A DNA stretch of 64,000 nucleotides from Altericroceibacterium indicum. GTDB lineage: Bacteria; Pseudomonadota; Alphaproteobacteria; Sphingomonadales; Sphingomonadaceae. Under the pieces are notes generated by a model that saw nothing but the letters and a program-made list of their open reading frames with translations, was not told the DNA's origin and made no database searches. This document shows positions 37,604 through 47,337 of the stretch, piece after piece. Both the position numbers and the translations under genes were made by a program. The first letter of the stretch is position 1. Every line of letters starts with the position of its first letter. The DNA lies in the NCBI RefSeq assembly GCF_009828105.1, contig NZ_WTYQ01000001.1, positions 186,001-250,000 on the forward strand, given 5' to 3'.

Positions 37604-38796
37604 TGCAGCAGACCTTCTTCCAGTTTTGTCGGTGTGATGGTGACGATGCGCCCGGCGGCAATTCCTTCGGGCACCGCGACGCGGGCGAAGGAGGGGCCAT
37701 AGCCGGTGCCATCCTTTTCGGCGAGCACTTGCTGCTCCCTGCCGATCAGGCTGCGTAGCCATTCGTCTCGGATTTTTAGTGTTTCAGCCCGCAGTTCAGA
37801 CGCGCGCTGTTTTACAATCGCGCGGTCAACTTGCGGCATACGGGCAGCCGGTGTTCCGGGGCGGGGCGAATAAGGAAAGATATGCCCATGCACTATGCCC
37901 AGTTCCGCAATGATCGAGAGGTTATTCGCGTGCATCGCATCCGTTTCGGTCGGGAAACCGGCGATAATATCCGCGCCGATGGAAAGGTTAGAGCGATGGC
38001 GTTTCAAACGCTCTACCAGATCAACCGCATCGCGGCGTAAATGGCGGCGCTTCATGCGCTTCAGGATCATGTCATCGCCTGATTGCAGTGACAGATGCAG
38101 ATGCGGCATGATGCGTTCTTCAAACGCGAACAGCTCAAACAGCTCTGCATCAATCTCTACACCATCAAGCGAAGACATGCGCAGGCGTTCCAGTGTAGGA
38201 AATTGATCGAGAATGCTGCGAACCAACCGGCCAAGTGGCGGGCGATCGGGCAAATCTTCGCCCCAACTGGTGACGTCGACGCCTGTCAGCACCACTTCCA
38301 TTGCGCCTTGAGACAGGTGGCGTTCGACTTCTCCCAGCACTTGCGGAATGGTGAGCGAGCGGCTGGTGCCGCGCCCCTGCGGGATTACGCAGAAGGTGCA
38401 GGCATGGTCGCAGCCATTCTGCACTGTGACAAAGGCGCGTGTGTGCTTGGGCAGCACAGGCTCAGCCTGAACCGGCACATTCCATGCGCGCGCGTCAAGC
38501 TTTTGGGTGTTTGCGATCAGCCCATCCACTTCGGGCATGGCGGCAAGCTGTTCGCGTTCAATCTCTGCTGCGCATCCTGTGACTAGCAGCCTTGCATCGG
38601 GTCGATTGCGGCGAGCGCGGCGAATGGCCTGCCGTGTCTGGCGCACAGCTTCGCTCGTCACCGCGCAGCTATTGATTACGATGACGTCGCTTTCATCGGC
38701 GAGCATCGCGCGAATTTGTTCGCTTTCAGAGATATTCAACCGGCAGCCAAGTGAGATCACTTCGGCCTTGGAAGGTGTTGGTTGGGGAGCTGTCAT
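37600..38796 (-). CDS. mtaB: tRNA t6A37 methylthiotransferase MtaB
   Basis: 398 aa from the ATG that overlaps the dapF stop. An N-terminal UPF0004 domain (SLGCRLNISESEQIRAML, INSCAVTSEAVRQTRQ, VTGCAAE) supplies the auxiliary cluster. The radical-SAM domain has CDHACTFC (CxxxCxxC) and LTGVDVTSWGEDLPD, and a TRAM-like domain ends the protein. The MiaB-like family member with the LGCRLN start is typically MtaB, which thiomethylates t6A37 of tRNAs reading ANN codons. Confidence 0.92.
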   Translation of the reverse strand: MTAPQPTPSKAEVISLGCRLNISESEQIRAMLADESDVIVINSCAVTSEAVRQTRQAIRRARRNRPDARLLVTGCAAEIEREQLAAMPEVDGLIANTQKLDARAWNVPVQAEPVLPKHTRAFVTVQNGCDHACTFCVIPQGRGTSRSLTIPQVLGEVERHLSQGAMEVVLTGVDVTSWGEDLPDRPPLGRLVRSILDQFPTLERLRMSSLDGVEIDAELFELFAFEERIMPHLHLSLQSGDDMILKRMKRRHLRRDAVDLVERLKRHRSNLSIGADIIAGFPTETDAMHANNLSIIAELGIVHGHIFPYSPRPGTPAARMPQVDRAIVKQRASELRAETLKIRDEWLRSLIGREQQVLAEKDGTGYGPSFARVAVPEGIAAGRIVTITPTKLEEGLLQ

Positions 38797-39602
38797 GCAA
38801 ACTGGCTCCAGTCGAAGCTCCCCGTGAAGCTGGCGGTGGCAGGGCCAGTCATGGTGATGCGATTGGCATCGCTCCATCCGATCATCAGATCACCACCGGG
38901 GAGGGTGACACGGGTTTCCCGCTCCACCAAGTCACGACGCATGGCGGCGATGGCTGTGGCGCAAGCGCCGGTGCCGCAAGCGCGGGTAAGTCCGGCGCCA
39001 CGCTCCCAGACATGCAAGCGAATGGCAGAGCGGCTGTCCACCGTGGCGACATTCACATTCACACGATTGGGAAAGAGGGGGTCATTCTCAATCAATGGGC
39101 CAAGGCGAGCAAGGTCCACCGCATCGCAATCATCGACGAAGAAAATCACATGCGGATTGCCGACGTTTACGGCCACTGGGTTGTTCAGCTCTTCCCAGCC
39201 CACCGGCATGGATAGCGTGTCCATTGCAAAGGCCAAGGGAATGACCTCCCACTCAAAGCGCGGCTCACCCATATCAACAGCGATCCCGCCACCTGCAGGC
39301 TGGGCGAAGATCAAGCCGCCAGCAGTTTCGATTGTAGCAGGCTGGCCATGTAGCAGCGCAACAGCGCGGCTGGCATTGCCGCAAGCTTCCACTTCACTGC
39401 CATCGGGATTGAATATCCGCATCCGGAAGTCGCCTGCATCAGACGGGGTCAGCAGAATAAGCTGGTCGCAGCCAATACCTTCCCGGCGGTCCGCAATATT
39501 GCGGGCGAAGCGGGCATTCACTTCGGGCAGTTCTGCCGTGCGGGCGTCAAGCACCACGAAGTCATTGCCGAGCCCATGCATTTTGGTGAAGGAAACACGC
39601 AT
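38793..39602 (-). CDS. dapF: Diaminopimelate epimerase
   Basis: 269 aa from ATG 39602 (MRVSFTKMHGLGNDFVVLDA); a GTG nine bases upstream would add three residues. Catalytic cysteines lie in VEACGNASRAVALL (about 73) and TRACGTGACAT (about 215). It interconverts LL- and meso-diaminopimelate for lysine and peptidoglycan synthesis. First gene of the operon with mtaB, ftsY and yciB. Confidence 0.95.
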   Translation of the reverse strand: MRVSFTKMHGLGNDFVVLDARTAELPEVNARFARNIADRREGIGCDQLILLTPSDAGDFRMRIFNPDGSEVEACGNASRAVALLHGQPATIETAGGLIFAQPAGGGIAVDMGEPRFEWEVIPLAFAMDTLSMPVGWEELNNPVAVNVGNPHVIFFVDDCDAVDLARLGPLIENDPLFPNRVNVNVATVDSRSAIRLHVWERGAGLTRACGTGACATAIAAMRRDLVERETRVTLPGGDLMIGWSDANRITMTGPATASFTGSFDWSQFA

Positions 39603-39660
39603 TGTGGCCACTTAGTCGCAGAACCGATCAATCGCAACGGAGCGATTGAAATGCGCGTGC

Positions 39661-41364
39661 TTATTGATGCGAAGGCCCGACTTTCCGAATGTCACTGGCT
39701 TCCAGTGGTTGAGGAGTGTCCGTGGAAGCCAATGTCGGTTTGCTCGGCTTAGTAGCGGCAAGGAGTTCCAGTGTCTTTCGGGCATCTTCTGGTTGGCCAT
39801 AGAGGAAGCCCTGACCTTTCATGGCGCCAAAGGCTCGCAGGGTTGCCAGCGTGTCTTCATCCTCGATGCCTTCCGCAACGATGGGAAGGTTCAGGCCCGC
39901 GCCCAAAGAAACGATTGCTTCAACCAGCTTGGTATTGCCGCCTTGACGCGACATTTCATGCACAAAGCTGCGATCAATCTTGAGCCGGTCAAAGGGCAGG
40001 GCACGCAATTGGGCGAGGCTGGAATAGCCCGTTCCAAAATCATCCAGTGTGACGTGGATGCCCTGATTTTTCAGGCTGACCAGAACATTGCGCACTGCGG
40101 CAATATTATCATGGAGGCAGCTTTCCGTAATTTCGATATCGAGGCGCTCGGGTGGAAATCCATTCTCCACCACCAGGCGGAGCAGCTTTTGCGCAAACCA
40201 AGGGTCGCGCAGCTGGATCGGGGAGATGTTTACCGAGAGAGTGATCTTCGGGTCCCATTCCAGCGCATCTTTAAGCGCCTGCTTGATGAGCCTTTCCGAA
40301 ATATCGGAAATAATGCCCATTTTTTCCGCAATGGGAATGAACGTATCCGGGCTGACCATGCCAAAATCACGGGATTTCCATCGCGCCAGCATTTCAAAAC
40401 CAACAAGCTCGCCAGTTTCGAGATCAACTTGCTTTTGGTAGAATGGGACAAATTCGCCACGGGCAACGCCATGGCGAATGCCGTTTTCAACTTTCCGCCG
40501 GAACCGAAATTCGGTGTTCATACGGTTTTCGAACCAAGCGGAATTATTGCGGCCATTATTCTTGGCAAAATACATCGCAACATCGGCATGGTGCAGCAAT
40601 TCTTCGGCATCATGTATCTTCGAGGCGGGGTCGCCCAGGGCTTGCGCAATCCCCAGAGACATGGTGACCTCCACGCTTTCACCATTCAGTTCGATAGGCT
40701 CGGAAACTTTACGCACTAATCTGTTGGCAAGGGCAGTGATGGCTTCTCTGTCTTCGCCCTTGAATGGGAGAACACAGATAAATTCATCTCCTCCGATCCG
40801 TGCCACTTCGCCTTCAGGCGGCAAAGCCATTTTCAACCGGTTGGCAGTTTCTACGAGAACACAGTCACCGAGCTGATGACCATTGAGATCATTAATATGT
40901 TTGAAATTGTCGAGGTCGAGCAGAAGGAGCGCCACATCACTGTCGTTCTTGCGTGCGGTGAGGATCATTTCATCGATGATGGCGCGGATACTTCGACGAT
41001 TATGGCAGCCGGTGAGGTGATCTATGGCCGCCAGTTTCAATGCTTCCTGTTCAGATGCGCCGACTTCAGCCAGTGTCCGCTGCAAGGATTTATAATGACG
41101 CCAGCCTAATAGGAAAATGGCAATATTGAGCAGGAGCATGCACACCATTGTCGGATCTGGCGCTGGCGCTTTTCCGGCCAGGTTGAGGGCAGCTTGTGGC
41201 AGGACACGGCCACCAATGCCGACGAACAGGATCAGCGCGGCAAAGGCTATTCCCAATGCGATGACATCCCGTTCGCTTCGGCCGAACCGTGATTTCCACC
41301 CATTTTTCTGTATGGTATTTATGTTTGCCAACCCAACCACCTTATAGTGTTCAGCAGTTATCAT
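39661..41364 (-). CDS. Membrane-anchored GGDEF-EAL cyclic-di-GMP enzyme
   Basis: Protein of 567 aa. Two membrane segments (DVIALGIAFAALILFVG; MVCMLLLNIAIFLLGW) precede a GGDEF domain (about 125-285, RIGGDEFICVL intact; no RxxD inhibitory site is seen before it). The EAL domain (about 305-545) has its signature as EML in VGFEMLARW but keeps the metal and catalytic motifs SVNISPIQL, IEITES, TLDDFGTGYSSL and VAEGIE. It could both make and break c-di-GMP; phosphodiesterase activity looks intact. No sensor domain beyond the helices. Confidence 0.92.
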   Translation of the reverse strand: MITAEHYKVVGLANINTIQKNGWKSRFGRSERDVIALGIAFAALILFVGIGGRVLPQAALNLAGKAPAPDPTMVCMLLLNIAIFLLGWRHYKSLQRTLAEVGASEQEALKLAAIDHLTGCHNRRSIRAIIDEMILTARKNDSDVALLLLDLDNFKHINDLNGHQLGDCVLVETANRLKMALPPEGEVARIGGDEFICVLPFKGEDREAITALANRLVRKVSEPIELNGESVEVTMSLGIAQALGDPASKIHDAEELLHHADVAMYFAKNNGRNNSAWFENRMNTEFRFRRKVENGIRHGVARGEFVPFYQKQVDLETGELVGFEMLARWKSRDFGMVSPDTFIPIAEKMGIISDISERLIKQALKDALEWDPKITLSVNISPIQLRDPWFAQKLLRLVVENGFPPERLDIEITESCLHDNIAAVRNVLVSLKNQGIHVTLDDFGTGYSSLAQLRALPFDRLKIDRSFVHEMSRQGGNTKLVEAIVSLGAGLNLPIVAEGIEDEDTLATLRAFGAMKGQGFLYGQPEDARKTLELLAATKPSKPTLASTDTPQPLEASDIRKVGPSHQ

Positions 41365-41440
41365 GGCATTCGAGCTTCAAAATTTGGTTAACCAGAACCA
41401 ATAGTAAACAACGACATAGCGGAATTTACGAAAGACAATT

Positions 41441-41854
41441 ATGGCAAAACGATATTGGCTCATGAAGTCAGAGCCGGATGCGTATGGCTGGGATGATCTT
41501 GTTAAAGAGGGGGAGGGCACATGGGATGGTGTCCGCAACCATAAGGCAGCCAATAATCTACGCAGCATGGAGAAGGGGGATCAGGTCTTCTTCTATCATT
41601 CGAATATCGGGCGTGAAATTGTCGGAATCGCCGAAATCAGTGTGAGCGGAATAGCTGACCCATCCGATCCCGATCAAAAATGGGCTGCGGTGAAGTTAAA
41701 GCCGGTCCGCTTGCTTGCCCGTCCAGTGACGCTGAAGGAAATCAAGGCCTGCGATGCGCTGGCAGATATGGAGCTGGTTCGTCTTTCGCGCCTTTCCGTG
41801 TCGGAAATAAGCCCAGACGAATGGAACAAAATTCTTTCTATCTCAGAGGCTTAA
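41441..41854 (+). CDS. EVE domain-containing protein
   Basis: Protein of 137 aa that is one EVE domain (PUA-like fold): MAKRYWLMKSEPDAYGWDDL, TWDGVRNHKAANNLRSMEKG, DQVFFYHSNIGREIVGIAEI and WAAVKLKPVRLLARPVTL. EVE domains bind modified bases and can be DNA- or RNA-modification readers. In stand-alone alphaproteobacterial form the role is unknown. It is divergent from the GGDEF-EAL gene over 76 bp. Confidence 0.9.
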   Translation: MAKRYWLMKSEPDAYGWDDLVKEGEGTWDGVRNHKAANNLRSMEKGDQVFFYHSNIGREIVGIAEISVSGIADPSDPDQKWAAVKLKPVRLLARPVTLKEIKACDALADMELVRLSRLSVSEISPDEWNKILSISEA

Positions 41855-41936
41855 TGCAGGGAACTGCATGACTTCTGCTTCGTAGGATGAAGGTAAGGCG
41901 GCGACGGAGCTGCCATTATTTGAAAGGATTTTGGTC

Positions 41937-42107
41937 ATGGGTGAACTGAAGAGCAAAGCAAAAGGTCTTGGCAATGAAATCGCTGGCAATGTGAAGCAGC
42001 AGTCCAGCGATCCGGAAACCCGCGCTGAAGGTAAAGCTCAGGAGAAAAAGGGCGAAGCCCAAAATCTCAAAGGCAAGGTTGAAGGCGCTTTGGGCGACAA
42101 AATCTGA
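41937..42107 (+). CDS. CsbD-like small stress protein
   Basis: 56 aa, hydrophilic, Lys/Glu/Gly rich: MGELKSKAKGLGNEIAGNVK at the start and NLKGKVEGALGDKI at the end, the internal repeat style of CsbD-family general-stress proteins. GAAAGGA lies 9 bp upstream and a strong terminator follows 25 bp after the stop. Probably induced under stress; biochemical role unknown. Confidence 0.85.
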   Translation: MGELKSKAKGLGNEIAGNVKQQSSDPETRAEGKAQEKKGEAQNLKGKVEGALGDKI

Positions 42108-42132
42108 CCTGACTGATTGCTATTATTCCATA

Positions 42133-42160
42133 AAGAGCCGCCTTACGAGGCGGCTCTTTT
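42133..42160 (+). terminator. Rho-independent terminator of the csbD-like gene
   Basis: AAGAGCCGCC-TTACGA-GGCGGCTCTT stem followed by TT and an A/T-rich run. Confidence 0.9.
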
Positions 42161-42523
42161 AGTTTACCAAGCAGCGATGGGATTTACTGCTTGTCTCATT
42201 GCGTGACACCGGATGATTGCCGGGCCGTGGGAGCTTCCACAATAGTTACCATCTGGTTAACACCGCCAGATGAACCCATCTTCGATACCCGCTCTTCGCC
42301 CGGTTGGTCACCGCTTTCTTGATGGTCTTCCCATAGGCGTTCGAGCGCTTGACCAGGAGATGGCGCAAAGCTCCTACAGGAGCGGATTTTTTGCCAGCCT
42401 ATGCCGGCAGGATTATTACGATATTCTTGGCGTCTATTGCGCGGTCTTTCTGGCAACCTTGCTGTACATTATGTAGGAGGGTGGGCGCGTGGACGGTGCG
42501 TTTCCGCCCAGGTACCCGTTCTG
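42161..42523. other. Region without a supportable gene
   Basis: Between the CsbD terminator and the LplT-like gene stop I see no recognisable gene. A minus-strand frame (42196-42456, 86 aa from TTG) and an overlapping plus-strand frame (42270-42476) are open, but neither has a convincing ribosome site or family resemblance. The C-terminal half of the minus frame (GGVNQMVTIVEAPTARQSSG) reads a little like real protein, so a degenerate or orphan gene cannot be excluded. Confidence 0.3.
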
Positions 42524-43840
42524 TCAGGATTCAGCCGCTAAAGCAGCCTCCTTCTCAGCCTTGTAGAGCACGGCACCCAGCCATGCAGAGATAAGGCACA
42601 TGGCGCCGCTCAGCAGGAGCTGTTCAAGCAGCGGTATGCCCGCAGCACTGAGCCCGGCGGCCAGCAATGAACCCACAACCATAGCACCAGAGTTGACAAT
42701 ATTATTGGCTGCAACGGTTCTGGCTGCCTGTCCCGCATCGACCTTGGTTGTCAGGAATGCATAGAGCGGCACCACGAACATTCCCCCTGAGATAGCGATC
42801 AGAAGCAGTGTTCCCAGCACCAGAGGTGCCAGAGGCTGGATAATAAATTCTGGCACGTCCATCAGCTCGGTGGGGACGTGTTGTGCCCAAAGCTTGCAGA
42901 CGAAATAGAACATCACCACGAATACCCCCATGGCGATCACGGAAATGGGGCCATAGCGCGCCGAAACTCTGCCCTTCAGCAGCGCATTGATAGAGATGGA
43001 GCCAATCGCCACGCCGATAGAGAAGGTCACCAGGAAAAGGCTGGCTACTTCCTTGCTTGCCATCAGGACATTCTTGGCCAGTGGTGGGAACTGGATGAAC
43101 AGAACGGCACCAATCGTCCAGAAAAAGCTGATGGCCATGATCGCGTAGAAAACTTCACGATCCTTCATCGTATTGCGGATGAGCGCGATGGACGAACGAA
43201 AGACGTGATAGTCGATCTTTTGGCCTTGCTCAGTTGGTGGAGCGGGCGGGACTTGCTGGCTGGTGATAAAGCCCACCACGGCCATCACGACCACCACCAC
43301 TCCGGCCACTTCAATGGGAATCCATCCGGCTAGGATGGTGCCGGCAAGAATGGCGATATAGGTTCCGGCTTCGACAAGGCCTGTTCCGGCAAGCACTTCG
43401 TCACGTTCAAGATGCTGAGGGAGAATGGCATATTTGATCGGCCCGAAGAAAGTCGAATGAATGCCCATAGCAAACAGGGCGACAAGCATGAGCGGGATCG
43501 CGACGGATTCGATCATGGTCGCACGCCAGGCAAGGTAAAGCCCGGTTGCGCCGCAAGCCATGATGACAATTTCCGCACCTTTCACCCAGCGGATGATTTT
43601 CGCCTTGTCGCGCATATCGGCCAACTGTCCGGCGAGCGCGGAGAGAATGAAGAACGGGAGGATGAAAAGCCCGGAAGCGATAGCGCTAAACTGCGCTTCT
43701 GCCTCAGCGGAACTGTAGACCTGATACACAACGAACAGGACCATCGCGTTCTTGTAGAGATTGTCATTGAAAGCATTCAGCAGCTGCGTGACAAATAGCG
43801 GCAGAAAGTTGCGCTTCTTCAGCAATTGGGTGGAAGTCAA
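42524..43840 (-). CDS. LplT-like major facilitator (lysophospholipid transporter family)
   Basis: Protein of 438 aa with about twelve membrane segments. The N-terminal FVTQLLNAFNDNLYKNAMVL is characteristic of the LplT/Aas-N group of MFS carriers, followed by ADMRDKAKIIRWVKGAEI and FFGPIKYAILPQHL. In E. coli LplT flips lysophospholipids inward for reacylation. No acyltransferase partner is adjacent here, so the substrate is inferred from family only. Confidence 0.82.
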   Translation of the reverse strand: MTSTQLLKKRNFLPLFVTQLLNAFNDNLYKNAMVLFVVYQVYSSAEAEAQFSAIASGLFILPFFILSALAGQLADMRDKAKIIRWVKGAEIVIMACGATGLYLAWRATMIESVAIPLMLVALFAMGIHSTFFGPIKYAILPQHLERDEVLAGTGLVEAGTYIAILAGTILAGWIPIEVAGVVVVVMAVVGFITSQQVPPAPPTEQGQKIDYHVFRSSIALIRNTMKDREVFYAIMAISFFWTIGAVLFIQFPPLAKNVLMASKEVASLFLVTFSIGVAIGSISINALLKGRVSARYGPISVIAMGVFVVMFYFVCKLWAQHVPTELMDVPEFIIQPLAPLVLGTLLLIAISGGMFVVPLYAFLTTKVDAGQAARTVAANNIVNSGAMVVGSLLAAGLSAAGIPLLEQLLLSGAMCLISAWLGAVLYKAEKEAALAAES

Positions 43841-43955
43841 AGGTATCGGCCTGTGCTGCCTCGGGACTGTGTTTGACCCATAACGGAGCTTTTGTGCTGG
43901 ACAAGGGCAGGAAGCGCTTTTTCCTCGCGCGTTTCGGCGCTAGGGCATTCATATA

Positions 43956-44507
43956 ATGTGGACTCTGCCTAATATTCTCACCCTGTCGCGGATTATCGCG
44001 CTCCCTCTCCTTATCGCTTTGATGTGGTGGCCGAACTGGGCGCTGGGCTATATATTGGCATTCCTGCTTTATTGCCTGATGGGCATTACTGACTATTTTG
44101 ACGGGATGCTGGCGCGCTCCAGCGGTTCTGTTTCACGGCTTGGAATTTTCCTCGATCCCATCGCGGATAAGATCATGGTGGCCACCGTGATTTTGATGCT
44201 GGTGGCCAATGGGGATGTTGAAAGCTGGAATGTGATCGCTGGCTTGGTGATTCTGTTGCGAGAGATCGCTGTATCGGGCCTGCGTGAATTTCTGGCTGGC
44301 GTTCAAGTGTCCATGCCGGTTTCCAAACTGGCCAAATGGAAGACGACTTTTCAGTTGATTGCTCTTGGTGCGCTGATCCTTGGTTCAGGGCTTCCGCAAT
44401 GGCCTTTTGTCCATCTGGTTGGACTGGTGAGCCTCTGGGGGGCCGCCGTGCTGACATTAATCACGGGTTGGGATTATTTGCGAATCGGTATGAAGCATAT
44501 GGACTGA
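43956..44507 (+). CDS. pgsA: CDP-diacylglycerol-glycerol-3-phosphate 3-phosphatidyltransferase
   Basis: Protein of 183 aa with four to six membrane helices. N-terminal LPNILTLSRIIALPLLIAL and the CDP-alcohol transferase signature DYFDGMLARSSGSVSRLGIF followed by LDPIADK are diagnostic. It makes phosphatidylglycerophosphate, the committed step to phosphatidylglycerol and cardiolipin, using the CDP-diacylglycerol made by CdsA. Confidence 0.94.
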   Translation: MWTLPNILTLSRIIALPLLIALMWWPNWALGYILAFLLYCLMGITDYFDGMLARSSGSVSRLGIFLDPIADKIMVATVILMLVANGDVESWNVIAGLVILLREIAVSGLREFLAGVQVSMPVSKLAKWKTTFQLIALGALILGSGLPQWPFVHLVGLVSLWGAAVLTLITGWDYLRIGMKHMD

Positions 44508-44559
44508 TCGGATGAACGGTGGGAATCTACCGTTCATCCCATGGATTCGGCAGGTCCAT

Positions 44560-44973
44560 TCAATCGCGTGGCTTATGTAATTGTCCTTCGCCGGCCTTGT
44601 AAAAGAACTGACTACAGGTCAGCCAGCCTTTCAAAGGCCTGAGGGGGAGCACGCATGTCAGGATCAGGATGGGCAGCGACACGATCAAATGCACCCAGAA
44701 TGGTGGGTCCAGTTTCACCTGAATGATGAGGGCCAAAGCAATCGCCGGAATGCAGGCGAAGCACGTCACAAAAAAGGCGGGGCCATCTGCCGGATCAGCA
44801 AATTCATAGGACAGGCCGCAGACATCGCACCCTTTGCGCAAAGTGAGAAATCCATCGAACAGCCGCCCTTCGCCACAGCGTGGGCAGCGGCCCCGCAGGC
44901 CGGTTTGCAACGGGCTGAGGCGTGGCCAATGTTTGGTGGATGAAGGCTGATTGCCGTTTATCTGATCAGCCAT
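44560..44973 (-). CDS. DUF983 membrane protein
   Basis: 137 aa from MADQINGNQ (44973). A zinc-ribbon-like pair of motifs (RGRCPRCGEGRLF and CDVCGLSYEF) is followed by two membrane helices (FFVTCFACIPAIALALIIQV; WVHLIVSLPILILTCVL). This is the DUF983 family, often near cytochrome oxidase genes, function unknown. Here it stands between pgsA and oxyR, converging with pgsA. Confidence 0.85.
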   Translation of the reverse strand: MADQINGNQPSSTKHWPRLSPLQTGLRGRCPRCGEGRLFDGFLTLRKGCDVCGLSYEFADPADGPAFFVTCFACIPAIALALIIQVKLDPPFWVHLIVSLPILILTCVLPLRPLKGWLTCSQFFYKAGEGQLHKPRD

Positions 44974-45086
44974 AATGCCTGCATCTCCGCTGTGCATGGT
45001 GTAAAAGAGGACCTGTTGTGTAAGCCATGCCAGGCTTTGTCAAAACAAGTGGCAGGGTAGGGCAACTTGCCCAATCTGCCGTAAAG

Positions 45087-45989
45087 TCATGAATTTCCGG
45101 CTCTCAATTCATTCGCCAGCATACGGAATTCTTCCTCGCGTGGGGAGTTCTTGCGCCAGATCAGTGCGATTTCGCGGCTGCTGTGGGCTGACTTTAAGGG
45201 GCGCGCAACAACATCGGTTCCGCTCAGAATACCAGCATCAATCGCCATCTTGGGAAGCATGGTCAGGCCAAGGCCGTTGTCCACCATCTGTACCAGCGTG
45301 TGCAGGCTGGTGCCGATCATCGTGGCGCTACCGCGTAGTTCCGGGCGGTTGCAGGCGGCCAGCGCATGTTCTTTCAGGCAATGCCCATCTTCAAGCAGCA
45401 ACAGACGCCCTTCGTCGATCATTGCAGGAGGGACGCGGTCAGGCGGATCGCGTGGATCATCTTTCGGGAAGGCGATGAACAATTCGTCCTGAAGGATGGT
45501 TTCTTTTTCCACATCGCCGGTCGCGAAGGGAAGGGCCAGCAACACGCAATCCGCCCGCCCATGGTGAAGAGATTCGACCGCATGTTGGCTGATTTCTTCA
45601 CGCAGGAAGAGCTTCAACTGCGGGCGATCTTTGCGCAGGCGTGGCAAAATACGCGGTAGCATGAAAGGCGCAATCGTAGGGATCACGCTCATCCGCAATT
45701 CGCCGGAGAGCGGCTTGCCAGCGGATTGCACCAGATCGGACAGTTCTTCCGCTTCACGCAGCAGGCGGTGTGCTTTGGCGACCACCGCATTGCCCAGCGG
45801 AGTGAAACGCACGACCCGGCGGCTGCGTTCAACCAGCGTGACACCCAACAAGGATTCCAACTCGCGAATCCCGGCTGAAAGCGTGGATTGCGAGACAAAA
45901 CACGCTTCTGCCGCGCGGCCAAAATGCCCATGCTCTTGCAGCGTCACAAGATATTGCAGCTGCTTGATCGTGGGCAGATAGGTGCTCAT
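45087..45989 (-). CDS. oxyR: LysR-family peroxide sensor OxyR
   Basis: Protein of 300 aa. An N-terminal winged HTH (LQYLVTLQEHGHFGRAAEAC then FVSQSTLSAGIRELESLLGV) precedes a periplasmic-binding-like domain. The sequence LLEDGHCLKEHALAAC contains the two redox Cys spaced as in OxyR (C-x8-C). Under peroxide these form a disulfide and switch the activator on. Its ATG overlaps the stop of rnd (ATGA). No catalase gene is in view. Confidence 0.88.
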   Translation of the reverse strand: MSTYLPTIKQLQYLVTLQEHGHFGRAAEACFVSQSTLSAGIRELESLLGVTLVERSRRVVRFTPLGNAVVAKAHRLLREAEELSDLVQSAGKPLSGELRMSVIPTIAPFMLPRILPRLRKDRPQLKLFLREEISQHAVESLHHGRADCVLLALPFATGDVEKETILQDELFIAFPKDDPRDPPDRVPPAMIDEGRLLLLEDGHCLKEHALAACNRPELRGSATMIGTSLHTLVQMVDNGLGLTMLPKMAIDAGILSGTDVVARPLKSAHSSREIALIWRKNSPREEEFRMLANELRAGNS

Positions 45990-47215
45990 TCCTTTTCAGT
46001 CTCCGCATCAGCACCCTCGGCTTCTGTGATGCCCGAGGCCTCAGCCTTAACGTCATCGATGTGACTCATTTTGAGGCGGCCGTTCTCGACGGCAAAGGCA
46101 AGTTTTCCTTCAACCAGATCGAGCGCTTCCTTACCGAAGACTTCATAGCGCCACCCTTCGAGGATTGGCAGATCGCGACTGCCCGAAGCTAGTGCTTCCA
46201 ATTCATCCGAACGGGTCAGCAGGCGCGAGGCAATATCAATATCACGGCAGCGAATCTTGAGCAGCAGTTTCAGGAGGTCAGCGACCAACGCGCCTTCCTT
46301 GCCCAGCGGTGCACCGCGCTTGGGCTTGTCGGGCATTTCGCTTTTGGGCAGCGGTTCTGCTTCTTCGAGCACCCGCATCAGGCGCTTGCCGATGTCATTT
46401 TCCCGCCATGCCTGAGAAAGTCCACGCACTTTGGCGAGGTCTGCCTGCTTCTTGGGGGGATGGCCTGCGAGATCAGCCAATGTTTCATCACGCATGATTC
46501 GGCCACGCGGAATGTTCTTGTCCTGCGCTTCCATTTCACGCCATGCCGCGAGGGCTTTTAACCGGCCGAGCACCTGTGCATTGCGTGAAGGGGCACGAAC
46601 TTTTTTCCATACCTGGCTGTAATCATTGCGATAATGGTCAGGATCAGCGAGCTTTTCCATCTCGGCATTGAGCCAGCTTCCACGGCCTGTCTTGATGAGC
46701 TTTTTCAAGATACGCGGGAAAATCTCAGCCAGATCGGTGACATCGCCAATCGCATATTCGATTTGCCGTTCGGTCAGCGGGCGGCGGCTCCAGTCGGTGA
46801 AGCGCGCGCCTTTGTCGATCACCTTGCCGAGCCAGCTTTCGACCAGATTGGCATAGCCGATCTGTTCAGACTGGCTGATTGCCATAGTAGCAATTTGCGT
46901 GTCGAAAATGGGATGCGGAGTCTTGCCGGTGAGGTTGAAGATGATTTCCACATCCTGTCCACCAGCATGGAAGACTTTCAGCACATCTTCATTTTCTGTC
47001 AGCAATTCCAGAAGCGGGGAAAGATCGATTCCTTCGGCCAGTGGATCAATGGCAGCAGCCTCTTCCTGATTCCCGACCTGCACAAGGCAGAGCAGGGGCC
47101 AGTAAGTGTTTTCCCGCATGAATTCAGTATCCACGCAGATAAAATCCGAGGTGGCAAGCCGGTCACACAGAGCAGCAAGTTCATCGGTTGTGGTAATTAG
47201 CGGGTGTATAATCAT
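45986..47215 (-). CDS. rnd: Ribonuclease D
   Basis: 409 aa from [20 protein letters not shown] (47215). A DEDD 3'-5' exonuclease domain has [20 protein letters not shown] (Exo I), [18 protein letters not shown] (Exo II) and [18 protein letters not shown] (Exo III with Tyr). An HRDC domain follows (about 215-295) and a second helical region. It trims tRNA 3' ends. About 120 bp separate its start from the divergent aspS start. The C-terminus ends in an acidic tail before overlapping oxyR. Confidence 0.93.
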   Translation of the reverse strand: MIIHPLITTTDELAALCDRLATSDFICVDTEFMRENTYWPLLCLVQVGNQEEAAAIDPLAEGIDLSPLLELLTENEDVLKVFHAGGQDVEIIFNLTGKTPHPIFDTQIATMAISQSEQIGYANLVESWLGKVIDKGARFTDWSRRPLTERQIEYAIGDVTDLAEIFPRILKKLIKTGRGSWLNAEMEKLADPDHYRNDYSQVWKKVRAPSRNAQVLGRLKALAAWREMEAQDKNIPRGRIMRDETLADLAGHPPKKQADLAKVRGLSQAWRENDIGKRLMRVLEEAEPLPKSEMPDKPKRGAPLGKEGALVADLLKLLLKIRCRDIDIASRLLTRSDELEALASGSRDLPILEGWRYEVFGKEALDLVEGKLAFAVENGRLKMSHIDDVKAEASGITEAEGADAETEKE

Positions 47216-47337
47216 TCGTTTTTTTCGTATCGACCTATTCGTGTCGTCATGGCACGGCCTTGACAATTAGGCGGCGTTACCGTGTTAGCGCGCGTTTTCT
47301 TAAATGTCTCATAGCTTCCCGAATGGAAAGAGTCTCG

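Noticed and set aside
42196-42456. 86-aa minus-strand frame between the CsbD-like gene and the LplT-like gene
   Set aside because: It needs a TTG start without a clear Shine-Dalgarno and is matched by an equally open frame on the other strand; mentioned only as a possibility.
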